From positions 4,330,001 through 4,394,000 of the forward strand of contig NZ_CP071090.1 of assembly GCF_017301735.1 (NCBI RefSeq): 64,000 bases of DNA, in the 5' to 3' direction. The stretch comes from Pyxidicoccus parkwaysis (GTDB lineage: Bacteria; Myxococcota; Myxococcia; Myxococcales; Myxococcaceae). Of the stretch, positions 47,032 to 56,125 are shown in pieces. Each line of letters begins with the position of its first letter. Within the stretch, counting starts at the first letter, position 1. Under the pieces are notes generated by a model that saw only the letters and a list, made by a program, of their open reading frames with translations, searched no databases and was not told the DNA's origin. Made by a program: the position numbers and the translations under genes.

Positions 47032-48933
47032 TCACCAGCCGCACTTCTGGCCCTTGTTCTGGGCCTGGAGCCAGGTGCGCAGCGGGCTGAAGTAATCCAG
47101 CAACGGGGTTGCATCCATCTGTCGGGTGCCCGTCATGGCCTGGAGCGCGTCCGGCCACGGCTTGCTGGCGCCCAGCTCCAGCATCGCCTGGAGGCGCTTA
47201 CCGGCCTCCTTGTTCCCGTAGACGGAGCACTCGTGGAGCGGGCCCTTGAAGCCGGCCGCCTCGCACATGGCCTTGTGGAACTGGAACTGGAGGATGCGGG
47301 CCAGGAAGTACCGCGTGTACGGGACGTTGGCGGGGACGTGGTACTTCGCACCCGGGTCGAAGTCCTCCTCGGTGCGAGCCACCGGCGCGGCCACGCCCTG
47401 GTACTTCTCGCGCAGCTCCCACCAGGACTTGTTGTAGTCCGACGGCTGGATGCGGCCGGAGAACACCTCCCACCGCCACTGGTCCACGAGCAGGCCGAAC
47501 GGCAGGAAGGCCACCTTCTCCAGCGCGTCCTTGAGCTGGAGGTTGATGAGGTTCTTGTCGTTCTTCGGCACCGACTTCAGCAGGCCGAGCTGCTGGAGGT
47601 ACGCGGGGGTGATGCTCAGCGTGAGCGCGTCACCGATGGCCTCGTGGAAGCCGTCGTTGGCACCGGCCTGATAGAGCACCGGAAGGTTGTAGTAGTACGT
47701 GTAGTAGTAGTTGTGGCCCAGCTCGTGGTGGATGGTGATGAGGTCCTCCTCGGTGGGCTTGATGCACATCTTGATGCGCAGGTCGTTCTCGTAGGTCACG
47801 TCCCATGCGCTGGCGTGGCAGACGACCTCACGATCACGCGGCTTGGTGAACATGGAGCGCTCGAAGAAGGTCTGCGGCAGCTCCTTGAGGCCCATGGAGG
47901 TGAAGAACTTCTCCCCCAGCTTCACCATGCGCATCGGGTCATAGCCCTGCTTCTTCATCTCCGCGTCCACGTCCAGGCTGGCCTGGCCGGGGAAGGGCTC
48001 CACGAGCGGGTAGATGTTGTTCCACTCCTGGGCCCACATGTTGCCGAGCAGGTGCGCGGGGATGGGCTTGCCGGCGGGCACCTTGGCCTCGCCGTACTGC
48101 TTCGCGAGCCGGGCGCGCACGTAGCAGTGCAGCTCGTCATAGAGGGGCTTCACCTGGCCCCACAGGCGCTGGGCCTCCTTCTCGAAGTCGGCGGGCGGCA
48201 TGTCGTACGACGAGCGCCAGAGCGTGCCCAAATCGTTGAAGCCGATGTCCTGCGCGCCCTCGTTGGAGATGGTGACGAGGCGCTGGTACAGCGGGCGCAT
48301 GGGGCGGGAGATGCCGTGCCAGCCCTGCCACGCGTCGAGCAGCTCGTCGTAGTTGTGGCTCTCGGCGATGACGTCGGACAGCTCCTCCAGGTCGCGGCAC
48401 TTCCCCTTGCCGTCCTTGCCGCAGTACTTGCCCTTGCCGTACATGCCCTCGAGCTTCGCGGCGATGCCGGCCAGCTCCGCGCGCTTCTGCGCGTCCGCGG
48501 GCGCGGGCAGCGACTGGGAGACCTTCAGCAGGTGCAGCATGCGCGCGGTGTCCGCGTCGAGCTGCAGGCCGTCGAAGCGGCGCGACTCCTTGATGGCGCC
48601 GTTGACGTACGCGAGCACCTCTTCGTTGACGTAGGCGGCGTTCCGCTCGGTGTCGTCGGTGATGTACGTGTTCTTGATCCACTCGGCGGTGGCCTGCTTC
48701 GTCCACAGGCGCTTCAGGTCCGCGTTGAGCTTCTCCACGAACTGCTTCGCCTGTTCCGGCGTGGCCTGGGGCGCGGCGGCGGGCTGCGCGGAGGCGGCGG
48801 GAGGCGTGGACTTCGTGGTGGCCGGCGTCTCACGCGTCACTTGCGAATCCTGGGCACAACCCAGGAAGGCGGGCAGCGCCATGGCCGCGAGGGCCGTGCG
48901 CAGCAGGGGCTTCAGAGGGGATTTCCGGGTCAT
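47032..48933 (-). CDS. M2 family metallopeptidase (ACE-like) lipoprotein
   Basis: Peptidyl-dipeptidase of the angiotensin-converting-enzyme family, 633 residues, about the size of one ACE domain. A signal peptide ends in a lipobox (PAFLGC), so it is probably lipid-anchored. The zinc site is complete: [13 protein letters not shown], then [13 protein letters not shown] with the third ligand. Other ACE features are [20 protein letters not shown] and the C-terminal [20 protein letters not shown] with [14 protein letters not shown]. Bacterial relatives cut dipeptides from small peptides. It lies upstream of csp on the same strand, with a gap of about 120 bases, and close to a second metallopeptidase lipoprotein. 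Confidence 0.93.
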   Translation of the reverse strand: MTRKSPLKPLLRTALAAMALPAFLGCAQDSQVTRETPATTKSTPPAASAQPAAAPQATPEQAKQFVEKLNADLKRLWTKQATAEWIKNTYITDDTERNAAYVNEEVLAYVNGAIKESRRFDGLQLDADTARMLHLLKVSQSLPAPADAQKRAELAGIAAKLEGMYGKGKYCGKDGKGKCRDLEELSDVIAESHNYDELLDAWQGWHGISRPMRPLYQRLVTISNEGAQDIGFNDLGTLWRSSYDMPPADFEKEAQRLWGQVKPLYDELHCYVRARLAKQYGEAKVPAGKPIPAHLLGNMWAQEWNNIYPLVEPFPGQASLDVDAEMKKQGYDPMRMVKLGEKFFTSMGLKELPQTFFERSMFTKPRDREVVCHASAWDVTYENDLRIKMCIKPTEEDLITIHHELGHNYYYTYYYNLPVLYQAGANDGFHEAIGDALTLSITPAYLQQLGLLKSVPKNDKNLINLQLKDALEKVAFLPFGLLVDQWRWEVFSGRIQPSDYNKSWWELREKYQGVAAPVARTEEDFDPGAKYHVPANVPYTRYFLARILQFQFHKAMCEAAGFKGPLHECSVYGNKEAGKRLQAMLELGASKPWPDALQAMTGTRQMDATPLLDYFSPLRTWLQAQNKGQKCGW

Positions 48934-48999
48934 GGGGGCGGACCGTAGAGGAATGGCCGCCCGATGACACCCCGAAAAATGTCAGTGGGACGTCCGCGG

Positions 49000-49956
49000 T
49001 CAGGGGGCCGTCGCGCCCTGCCCTCTCGCCGGCTGGCGCTTCGCGCCGAGCTGACGCAGCGCGAAAAGCGCGCGGTCCTTCTCCTTCGCCTCCAGCATGA
49101 AGTCCGCCGGGCCCACCAGCGCGGACACCATGGCGCGAAAGTCCGCCGGGTCCACGAAGTCCGAGTGCGCGCCGGGCCGCCCGTCCGGCTTCTGGCTGGC
49201 GAGGTGGAACTTGGGGCGCAGGTCCAGTGCCGTCCAGGTGGCGGCGGCCTCGCGCACCAGGTCCTTCAGCGACAGCTTCGGGGACGACGGCAGCACGGCG
49301 TTGTGCAGGTTGTCGCCCACCATGGGGATGCCGTGCTCGCGCGCCAGCGGCAGCACCTCGCGCGCGCTCCACACCTTGTCGTCGTGCTCCACGGTGATGC
49401 GGTTGCGCAAATCGTCCGGCATCTCGTCGAGGAAGCGGTGCGCGGCGGCCAGTGCCTCCTCGCGCGACGGCGCGGCGCCACCGACGTGGAGCACCACGCG
49501 TGACTCGGAACCGGCGTCCAGCAGGTCCAGCACCCGCGCGCCGTAGCTGAGTTCCGCGAGCGCGGCCTTCCGCACGTGCGGGTGGCGTGAGGACAGCGAA
49601 GCCGCCGCGGGCGACGGGTGCAGGGACAGCCGTTGATGGGAACGCCGCGCGATGCGGGAGAGCTGGTCGAACGTCTTCGCGAACGTCTTCCACCACGGCA
49701 GCGTGTTCACCGCGTGCGAGGCGAAGGGCACCAGCGACGAGCCGATGCGGAACACCTCGATGCCGCGCGCCTCGTTGAAGAGGAGTATCTGCTCCAGCTC
49801 CTCCAGGTTCTGTGCGGTGAGCGCCTCCAATCGCTGTGGGGTGGCGCCGGCGAGGCGGCAGGTGTGGCTCGCGCCCACGCCGAGCGTCAGGCAATTGGCG
49901 ACATAGCCGAGTCGATACGTCGTGAGGCCTTCCATGGTGCCTTTGAGATTCGGCAT
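49000..49956 (-). CDS. uvsE: UV DNA damage endonuclease (UvsE/UVDE)
   Basis: Nicks DNA 5' of UV photoproducts and other lesions, an alternative to the UvrABC route. The protein has 318 residues. It opens near RLGYVANCLTLGVGASHTCR and has NEARGIEVFRIGSSLVPFAS, the signature of the family, then a TIM-barrel with RLSLHPSP, RITVEHDDK and PMVGDNLHN carrying the metal-binding His, Glu and Asp residues. Two starts are possible, ATG 49956 (used here) and ATG 49935, the latter with AAAGG close upstream. It is divergent from the DHH gene. Confidence 0.9.
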   Translation of the reverse strand: MPNLKGTMEGLTTYRLGYVANCLTLGVGASHTCRLAGATPQRLEALTAQNLEELEQILLFNEARGIEVFRIGSSLVPFASHAVNTLPWWKTFAKTFDQLSRIARRSHQRLSLHPSPAAASLSSRHPHVRKAALAELSYGARVLDLLDAGSESRVVLHVGGAAPSREEALAAAHRFLDEMPDDLRNRITVEHDDKVWSAREVLPLAREHGIPMVGDNLHNAVLPSSPKLSLKDLVREAAATWTALDLRPKFHLASQKPDGRPGAHSDFVDPADFRAMVSALVGPADFMLEAKEKDRALFALRQLGAKRQPARGQGATAP

Positions 49957-50068
49957 GGAACGGGCCGTCTCACAGGAGGCGGACCTCGCACGCGAGCCCG
50001 GAGGGAGAGCGTACGAGCACTCCGGCCCCGCCCTCCCCCGCGCCCGCACGGCGTTACAGCTTCACTCC

Positions 50069-51169
50069 ATGCTGCTGGGACACACGAAAGACTCGCGTTG
50101 GCCCGCGCCCGAGGAGGCCATCGAAGACGCCCGCCGCTTCCTCCGCGAGCAGCAGGGCCGGCGTGTCCTCGTGGCGCCGCACACGGACGTGGATGGCCTC
50201 ACGTCTGGCGTGCTGATGCTGCGTGCGCTGGAGGCCGTGGGCGCGCACCCCTTGGCACGGGTACCGGGCAAGGGAGAGCACGCCCACTCGCCGGCCTTCC
50301 AGCAGCGGCTGCGCGCGGGCTCGCATGACGCGCTGGTGGTGCTCGACATGGGCAGCCGTGGAGCGCCCATCGTCCCCGGATTGCCGACGCTCGTGGTGGA
50401 CCACCACGCCTCTGATGAATTCCCCCCGGGAGCGCACGTGCTGAGCGCGCACGGGCATGAGCCTGTCGCCAACAGCAGCCTGCTGACGTACGTGCTGGTG
50501 TCTCCGCTGGTGGTGCCCGGTCCGCAGGAGTGGCTGGCGGTGATGGGAACGGTGGCGGACCTTGGCGCGACGGCGCCGATGCCGTTCCTCAAGGACGCGC
50601 TCAAGCGCGCGGGCCGCAAGGCGGTGACGGAGTCGGTGGCATTGCTGAATGCAGCGCGGCGCTCGTCACGCTTCGCGGCCCCGCTGGCGCTGGAGGTGCT
50701 GCTGCGCGCCGGACGCGCGGCAGACATCGCCGAGGGGCGCGTGCCCGGCGTGGACGTTCTGCACGACTGCCGGCTGGAGGTTCAGCACGAGGTGGCCCGG
50801 TGCGCGAAGACGCCGCCGCGCTTCGCGAGCAACGTGGCGCTGTTGCTGTTCAGCTCCGAGGCGCAGGTGCATCCACTCGTCGCGGTGCGCTGGGCGCAGC
50901 GGCTTCCCGGGCACATCGTCATCGCCGCCAACGCGGGCTATCTGCCGGGCCGGGTGAACTTCGCGCTGCGCAGCCGGGCGCCCGTGGACCTGATTGCCTT
51001 CCTGAAGGGGCTCGACCTGCCACCCATGGGCGGGGAGTTCGCTCATGGCCATTCGCGCGCCACGGGCGGCAGTCTTTCGCAGGAGGACTTCATCCGCTTC
51101 GCCGACGCGGCGGGCTTCCGGGGGCTGCGCACCTTCGACGTGGAACGCCGGGGCGCCTTCCCCGGCTGA
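50069..51169 (+). CDS. DHH-family phosphoesterase (RecJ-like)
   Basis: Metal-dependent phosphoesterase of 366 residues. It shows the DHH-superfamily motifs in order: APHTDVDGLTSG near residue 37, ALVVLDMGS, TLVVDHHASDEFPPG and MGTVADLG. A DHHA1-like end follows with HIVIAANAGYLPGRVNFALRS and GGEFAHGHSRATGGSL. It is shorter than RecJ and lacks its OB domain, so it may be a small exonuclease or a nucleotide phosphoesterase; I cannot decide. The ATG at 50069 has no good ribosome site. Its stop overlaps the next start as TGATG. Confidence 0.85.
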   Translation: MLLGHTKDSRWPAPEEAIEDARRFLREQQGRRVLVAPHTDVDGLTSGVLMLRALEAVGAHPLARVPGKGEHAHSPAFQQRLRAGSHDALVVLDMGSRGAPIVPGLPTLVVDHHASDEFPPGAHVLSAHGHEPVANSSLLTYVLVSPLVVPGPQEWLAVMGTVADLGATAPMPFLKDALKRAGRKAVTESVALLNAARRSSRFAAPLALEVLLRAGRAADIAEGRVPGVDVLHDCRLEVQHEVARCAKTPPRFASNVALLLFSSEAQVHPLVAVRWAQRLPGHIVIAANAGYLPGRVNFALRSRAPVDLIAFLKGLDLPPMGGEFAHGHSRATGGSLSQEDFIRFADAAGFRGLRTFDVERRGAFPG

Positions 51170-51765
51170 TGCGGTATGACTGCGGCGTGAACCTCCGCCC
51201 CCTCGTCCTCGTCCCTTCCCTCGTCGCTCTCGTGTCGCTCTCGGCCTGCGGCTCCACGGAGCCGGAGCCGGAGCCCCAGCCGTCTGCCGAGGGCTGCGAC
51301 CGGTTCGACTTCCCGCTGTCCGCGCAGACCGACAATCACCACGTCGCCACGTGCTCCAGCACCGCGTGCGGTGCTTCGTCGACGATGGAGGCGGAGAACC
51401 CGCCGAGCTCCGGAATGCACTGTGGAACCTGGGCCGCCTGCGGCGTGTACACGGAGCCCGTCGCACGCTGCATGTACGTGCACAACCTGGAGCACGGGCA
51501 CGCGGTGTTCCTCTACAACTGCCCGGAGGGCTGCCCCGACGAGGTGGCGAAGCTCGAGGCCGCGGCGGCCTCGGTGCCGGCGGGCTCCAACGGCGTGCGC
51601 CGCGCGCTGGTGGCGCAGGACCCGCAGCTTCCGAAGCGCGTCGCCGCGCTGCTGTGGCGTCGTGCATACGTGACGGACACGGCGGACCCGGACGCGCTGC
51701 GGTGCCTGCTGGCGTACCAGGACGTCGATGCCCCCGAGCCGGGGCTTGCGTGCCAGGCCCACTGA
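51169..51765 (+). CDS. DUF3105 lipoprotein
   Basis: Lipoprotein of 198 residues, translationally coupled to the DHH gene (start at 51169 within TGATG; a GTG at 51187 is the alternative). The signal peptide ends in a lipobox (VSLSAC) and is followed by an acidic Glu/Pro repeat. The main domain has NHHVATCSS, NPPSSGMHCGTWAACGVYTE and YVHNLEHGHAVFLYNCPEGC, the His/Cys-rich pattern of DUF3105. Its function is unknown; the conserved histidines suggest metal binding. It has eleven or so cysteines, many more than typical. Confidence 0.82.
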   Translation: MRYDCGVNLRPLVLVPSLVALVSLSACGSTEPEPEPQPSAEGCDRFDFPLSAQTDNHHVATCSSTACGASSTMEAENPPSSGMHCGTWAACGVYTEPVARCMYVHNLEHGHAVFLYNCPEGCPDEVAKLEAAAASVPAGSNGVRRALVAQDPQLPKRVAALLWRRAYVTDTADPDALRCLLAYQDVDAPEPGLACQAH

Positions 51766-51982
51766 AGCGACATCCGCTTCGGGACATCCGGCTTGGACCT
51801 TGGTCGTAACGCATGCACGACTGAGCGAGCGTCCGCACGTGCGGATGAACGGTCGCCTGCCCTGAGTCGAGGCGGTCAGGTGTTCGGCCCCGGGCTCATG
51901 GAGCACGCGGGGCGGTTGGAATGTCGGCACCTGCCCCGGCGGGCGGCGTACGCAGCCCCCGCCGTTTGTCATTCAGGGTGCC

Positions 51983-53956
51983 ATGAGAACGAACCCCCGA
52001 CGCGCCCTCGCCGCGCTGCTGATGACGCTTTCCCTCGTCGTTGGTGTGCCCACCCTCGCGCAGTCAGTTACCGGCGTGCAGGGGCAGGTGCCCATAGGAC
52101 TTCCCAACCGGCTGGCCATCGGCCTCTTCGAGGAGGCCGGGCAGAACTGGATGCGCGACAGCGGCGTGCCCTGGGATGTGCGCTACCGCTACTTCACCAA
52201 GGGCTGGGTGGATAACTGGGGCTGGGGCCCCTACGACGGCGCGTGGGGCGCGGCCTTCCTGCAGGAGTCGTATACGCAGGGCTTCATCCCCGCCCCCGTC
52301 TTCTACCAGCTCTTCTCCGAGCCCGGCGGTGGTGAGGACGCGTCGCTGACCAAGGTGCAGAACGCCACCACGATGCGCAGCTACTTCAGCGACGTGAAGC
52401 TGCTGATGCAGCGCGCGAAGGAGTTCAACAAGCCCGTGCTCGTGCTCATCGAGCCGGACGCCTTCGGCCTCCTCCAGTTCCAGACGAACTCGAACCCCAA
52501 TGCGTACGCCGCGGTGGCGGCCACCGGCCTGCCCGAATTGGCGAGCCTCCCCAACACCGTCGCTGGCTGGGGACAGGCGTTCCTCCAGATGCGCAAGGCC
52601 GTGGGCGCGAACAACGTCATCCTCGGCATGCACGTGTCCGCATGGGCCAGCGGCAAGGACATCTCCTGCTGCTCGGTGACGGACCCGCTCCAGCCCGAGG
52701 TGGACAAGGTCGTCAACTTCCTCAAGCCCCTGGGCCTGGGGCCCAACACCACCGGCGCCACCTACGACGTGCTCGTGGGAGACCCGCTGGACCGCGACGC
52801 GGACTTCTACAAGCTCACGCGGGGCCAGGATGTCTGGTGGGACGCGAGCGACATCGCGTCCATCTCCTCGCGCTCGTTCAATCGCTACGCGGAGTGGCTG
52901 CGGTTGTTCAACGTGGCCACCGGGAAGCGCTGGGTGCTGTGGCAGATTCCGCTCGGCAACAGCAACCACCGCAACATCAACAACGATGGCTCGGCGCGCG
53001 CGGGCTACAAAGACAACCGGACGGAGTACTTCTTCGGCCTGCTGGGCGATTTGCACCGGAGGAAGTTCGCGAACTCGGGTGTCATCGCGCTGCTGTTCGG
53101 CGCGGGCGCGGGCGGGCAGAGCTCGTACCAGAATGACCAGGGCACGGATGGACAGCTCCTCGTCAAGGGCCGCGCCGGGAGCTTCCTGAACGCGGGCGGA
53201 CTGACGCTTCCCGCGGTGGGCACCACCCTGCCCCTTCCGGGCTCCGGGACGGATGGTGGCACTCCGGGCGGCACGGATGCGGGCACTGTGGATGGAGGCA
53301 CTCGCGGCCCCGATGCGGGCACCACGGATGCGGGGACTCGCGACGGTGGCGTCGATGCGGGAACGGACGCGGGCACTCGCGATGGTGGCGTTGATGCCGG
53401 CACGGACGCGGGAACTCGCGATGCTGGCACCGGCGGCACGGATGCTGGCACGCGTGATGCTGGCACCGGCGGCACGGATGCCGGCACGGGTGGAACCGAC
53501 GGCGGCACCCCCACGACGCGCGGCTACGGATTCGAGTCCGGCACCGAGCAGTGGGCCGCTTCCGGCGCTCCGGTCAAGGCGGTGAGCTCCTCGACGGCGC
53601 GCGCATATTCGGGCACGCGCTCGCTCGCGGTGCCCTTCAGCGGCACGTCCGGCACCGGCATGGCGGTGGTCTCGAGCGCGGCGGTTCCCAACGGCGCGAC
53701 GGTGACGTTCCGCGTGTGGATTCCCTCGGGAAGCAGCATCACCTCCATCCAGCCCTTCACGCTGGAAGGAGCCGCGGGTGGCTGGCGCTACACCGGGAAG
53801 TGGACCGGCATCGCGAACCTCCAGGCCAATGCCTGGAACACCGTGACGGTGAAGATGCCGACCGGGAGCACCACGCCGCTATACCAACTGGGCGTGGAGT
53901 TCACCACCAGCGGGTCCTGGACCGGCACGGCGTACCTCGACGGCATCACCTGGTAG
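51983..53956 (+). CDS. Secreted modular protein, glycosidase-like N-domain and CBM-like C-domain
   Basis: Exported protein of 657 residues. A signal peptide (to about residue 26, LVVGVPTLAQS) is followed by a globular domain of about 390 residues that looks like a TIM-barrel carbohydrate enzyme: rich in Trp and Tyr, with DNWGWGPYDGAWGAAFLQE and LVLIEPDAFGLLQF. The EPD motif recalls GH6 cellulases, but I cannot confirm a family. A low-complexity linker of about 90 residues follows, and then a jelly-roll domain of about 140 residues (YGFESGTEQWAASG to AYLDGITW) like carbohydrate-binding modules. The protein probably acts on polysaccharide outside the cell. It stands alone, with a 217-base upstream gap that holds a 14-bp palindrome. 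Confidence 0.75.
   Translation: MRTNPRRALAALLMTLSLVVGVPTLAQSVTGVQGQVPIGLPNRLAIGLFEEAGQNWMRDSGVPWDVRYRYFTKGWVDNWGWGPYDGAWGAAFLQESYTQGFIPAPVFYQLFSEPGGGEDASLTKVQNATTMRSYFSDVKLLMQRAKEFNKPVLVLIEPDAFGLLQFQTNSNPNAYAAVAATGLPELASLPNTVAGWGQAFLQMRKAVGANNVILGMHVSAWASGKDISCCSVTDPLQPEVDKVVNFLKPLGLGPNTTGATYDVLVGDPLDRDADFYKLTRGQDVWWDASDIASISSRSFNRYAEWLRLFNVATGKRWVLWQIPLGNSNHRNINNDGSARAGYKDNRTEYFFGLLGDLHRRKFANSGVIALLFGAGAGGQSSYQNDQGTDGQLLVKGRAGSFLNAGGLTLPAVGTTLPLPGSGTDGGTPGGTDAGTVDGGTRGPDAGTTDAGTRDGGVDAGTDAGTRDGGVDAGTDAGTRDAGTGGTDAGTRDAGTGGTDAGTGGTDGGTPTTRGYGFESGTEQWAASGAPVKAVSSSTARAYSGTRSLAVPFSGTSGTGMAVVSSAAVPNGATVTFRVWIPSGSSITSIQPFTLEGAAGGWRYTGKWTGIANLQANAWNTVTVKMPTGSTTPLYQLGVEFTTSGSWTGTAYLDGITW
53241..53515 (+). 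repeat. Coding repeat, Thr-Asp-Ala-Gly linker
   Basis: Degenerate short direct repeats that encode a linker of TDAGT, RDGGVDAG and GGTDAG units. TDAGTRDGGVDAG and TDAGTRDAGTGG each occur twice in a row. The DNA repeats are close enough that copy number could vary by slippage. Confidence 0.85.
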
Positions 53957-53959
53957 TCC

Positions 53960-54901
53960 TCACCTCCGTCGCGGCGGACGCGGCCCGGCTCCCGAGCCCA
54001 GCCGCTCCGCCGCGTGCTCCCGCGCCACGTCCACGAAGGCACGCAGGGCGGGTGACACCTGCGCGCGGCTGGGGAAGTACAGGAACAGTCCCGACACCAG
54101 CGCGGAGAAGGGCTCCAGCACCACGCGCAGGGAGCCGCGCTTCAGCTCCTGCTGGATGAGGGACTCGAAGTCGTACGCGAGCCCCAGCCCCGCCTCCGCC
54201 ATGCCGCGCATCAGCGTCTGGTCATTGGTGACCACCGGCCCGCGCACCGGGATGCGCCACGTCTGCTTCCCGCGCTCCAATTCCCACTGGTAGATGCCGC
54301 CCGTCGTCTTCGAACGGATGCCGATGCAGTCATGCGCGAGCAGGTCCTTCGGCGTCTCCGGAGTCCCCCTGCGTTCGAGGTACGCGGGAGACGCCACCAC
54401 GACGAACCGGCACGCGCCGTAGACGCGGACCTGCACCATGTCGCGCTCGACGGCCTCGTCCAGGCGGATGCCCGCGTCGTACCCCTCCGCGACGATGTCC
54501 ACGAAGCGGTCCTCGACGTGGGCCTCCACCTCCAGCTTCGGATGACGCGCGAGCAGCTTCGGCAGGAGCGGCTTGATGACGCTCTCAACGGCAATCGTCG
54601 GCACCGAGAGCCGGACCCTGCCCGTCACCTCTCCCGGCTGCACCGAGGCCGTCTTCAGCGCTTCGAGCGCCTGGTCCACGGCCGGCCCGGCGTTCTCCAA
54701 TAGCCGCCTGCCTGCATCCGTCAGCGCCACGCTCCGGGAAGTCCGGGTGAGCAGGGCGACGCCGAGCCGCTCCTCGAGCTGGCGAACGGACTGGCTGAGC
54801 GCCGACGTGGAGATGCTCAGCTCGACGGCGGCCGCCGAGAAGCTCTTGCGCCGGGCCACCGCGAGGAACGCATTCAGGGCATTGAGCGGGGTGGAAGCCA
54901 T
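53960..54901 (-). CDS. LysR-family transcriptional regulator
   Basis: One-component regulator of 313 residues. The N-terminal winged helix-turn-helix reads LNALNAFLAVARRKSFSAAA, LSISTSALSQSVRQLEERLG, and TRTSRSVALTDAGRRLLE. The rest is a periplasmic-binding-protein-like effector domain (RVRLSVPTIAVESVIKPLLP to the end). It resembles the group of LysR proteins often found divergent from oxidoreductase genes and it faces the alcohol dehydrogenase with about 100 bases between, so that gene is its likely target. The effector is unknown. Confidence 0.92.
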   Translation of the reverse strand: MASTPLNALNAFLAVARRKSFSAAAVELSISTSALSQSVRQLEERLGVALLTRTSRSVALTDAGRRLLENAGPAVDQALEALKTASVQPGEVTGRVRLSVPTIAVESVIKPLLPKLLARHPKLEVEAHVEDRFVDIVAEGYDAGIRLDEAVERDMVQVRVYGACRFVVVASPAYLERRGTPETPKDLLAHDCIGIRSKTTGGIYQWELERGKQTWRIPVRGPVVTNDQTLMRGMAEAGLGLAYDFESLIQQELKRGSLRVVLEPFSALVSGLFLYFPSRAQVSPALRAFVDVAREHAAERLGSGAGPRPPRRR

Positions 54902-55004
54902 TGTGAAGGATTTCTAAACGGCCCATTCACATCCTGCCAGTTTCGGATGCCTCGCCAAGAGAGCATATCTCCGGGCGTTCCAACCACCCCATCGAGGAGA
55001 TTCC

Positions 55005-56066
55005 ATGCTGAAGACTCACGCCTATGCCGCTGCCGCCGCTGGAAAGCCGCTGGCGCCATACACGTTCGAGCAGCGGGAGCCCGGTCCTCACGACGTGCTC
55101 ATCGACATCCTGTACTCCGGCGTCTGCCACTCGGACATCCACCAGGCCCGCGACGAGTGGGGCGGCGCCATGTTCCCCATGGTGCCGGGCCACGAAATCA
55201 TCGGCCGCGTCCGTCAGGTGGGCGCGCACGTCAAGAAGCTCAAGGTGGGCGACATGGCGGGCGTCGGCTGCATGGTGGACTCGTGCCGCGACTGCCAGAC
55301 GTGCCGCCGCGACCTGGAGCAGTTCTGCGAGCGGGGCATGGCCCCCACGTACAACGGCACGCTGATGGACCGGAAGACGCCGACCTACGGCGGCTACGCG
55401 TCCCAAATCGTCGTCACCGAGCACTTCGCGCTGAAGGTGCCCGAAGGGCTCGACCCCGCCGCCGCCGCGCCGCTGCTGTGCGCCGGCATCACCACGTATT
55501 CGCCGTTGCGTCAGTGGAACTGCAAGAAGGGCGACCGCGTGTGCGTGGTGGGCCTGGGCGGCCTGGGCCACATGGCCGTGAAGCTCGCCGCGTCCATGGG
55601 CGCGGAGGTGACGGTGCTCAGCACGTCCCGCACCAAGGAGGCCGACGCGCGCCGCCTGGGCGCCCAGGGCTTCGAGGTGACCAAGGACGCGGACACCTTC
55701 AAGAAGCTGGCGGGCCACTTCGACCTCATCATCGACACCATCTCCGCCCCGCATGACTACAACCAGTACCTGGGCATGCTGCGCGCCCAGGGCACCATGG
55801 TGGTGGTCGGCGTGCCCCCGGAGGCGGTGCCCGTGCACGCGTTCTCGCTCATCGGCGGGAACAGGCGCCTGGCCGGGTCGATGATCGGCGGCATCGCCGA
55901 GACGCAGGAGATGCTCGACTACTGCGCGAAGCACAACATCGTGTCCGACATCGAGCTCATCCCCATCCAGAAGATCAACGAGGCCTACGAGCGCATGCTG
56001 AAGAGCGACGTGCGCTACCGCTTCGTCATCGACATCGCCACGCTCAACAACGCCGCCGCGCGCTGA
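55005..56066 (+). CDS. NAD(P)-dependent zinc alcohol dehydrogenase (CAD/YahK type)
   Basis: Medium-chain dehydrogenase of 353 residues that should interconvert alcohols and aldehydes. The start at 55005 has GAGGAG eight bases upstream. The catalytic zinc site is shown by GVCHSDIHQ (Cys/Ser-Asp) and PGHEIIGRV (His-Glu). The structural zinc has four cysteines in CRDCQTCRRDLEQFC. The nucleotide-binding loop is VGLGGLGHMAVKLA, and the following STSR in place of an acidic residue favours NADP(H), as in YahK-like enzymes. It is divergent from the LysR gene and probably controlled by it. Confidence 0.93.
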   Translation: MLKTHAYAAAAAGKPLAPYTFEQREPGPHDVLIDILYSGVCHSDIHQARDEWGGAMFPMVPGHEIIGRVRQVGAHVKKLKVGDMAGVGCMVDSCRDCQTCRRDLEQFCERGMAPTYNGTLMDRKTPTYGGYASQIVVTEHFALKVPEGLDPAAAAPLLCAGITTYSPLRQWNCKKGDRVCVVGLGGLGHMAVKLAASMGAEVTVLSTSRTKEADARRLGAQGFEVTKDADTFKKLAGHFDLIIDTISAPHDYNQYLGMLRAQGTMVVVGVPPEAVPVHAFSLIGGNRRLAGSMIGGIAETQEMLDYCAKHNIVSDIELIPIQKINEAYERMLKSDVRYRFVIDIATLNNAAAR

Positions 56067-56125
56067 AGCTCCGAACGAACGCTCCGCCGGGCCGGGTCCC
56101 CCGACCGAACCCGGCGGAGCGCCGC

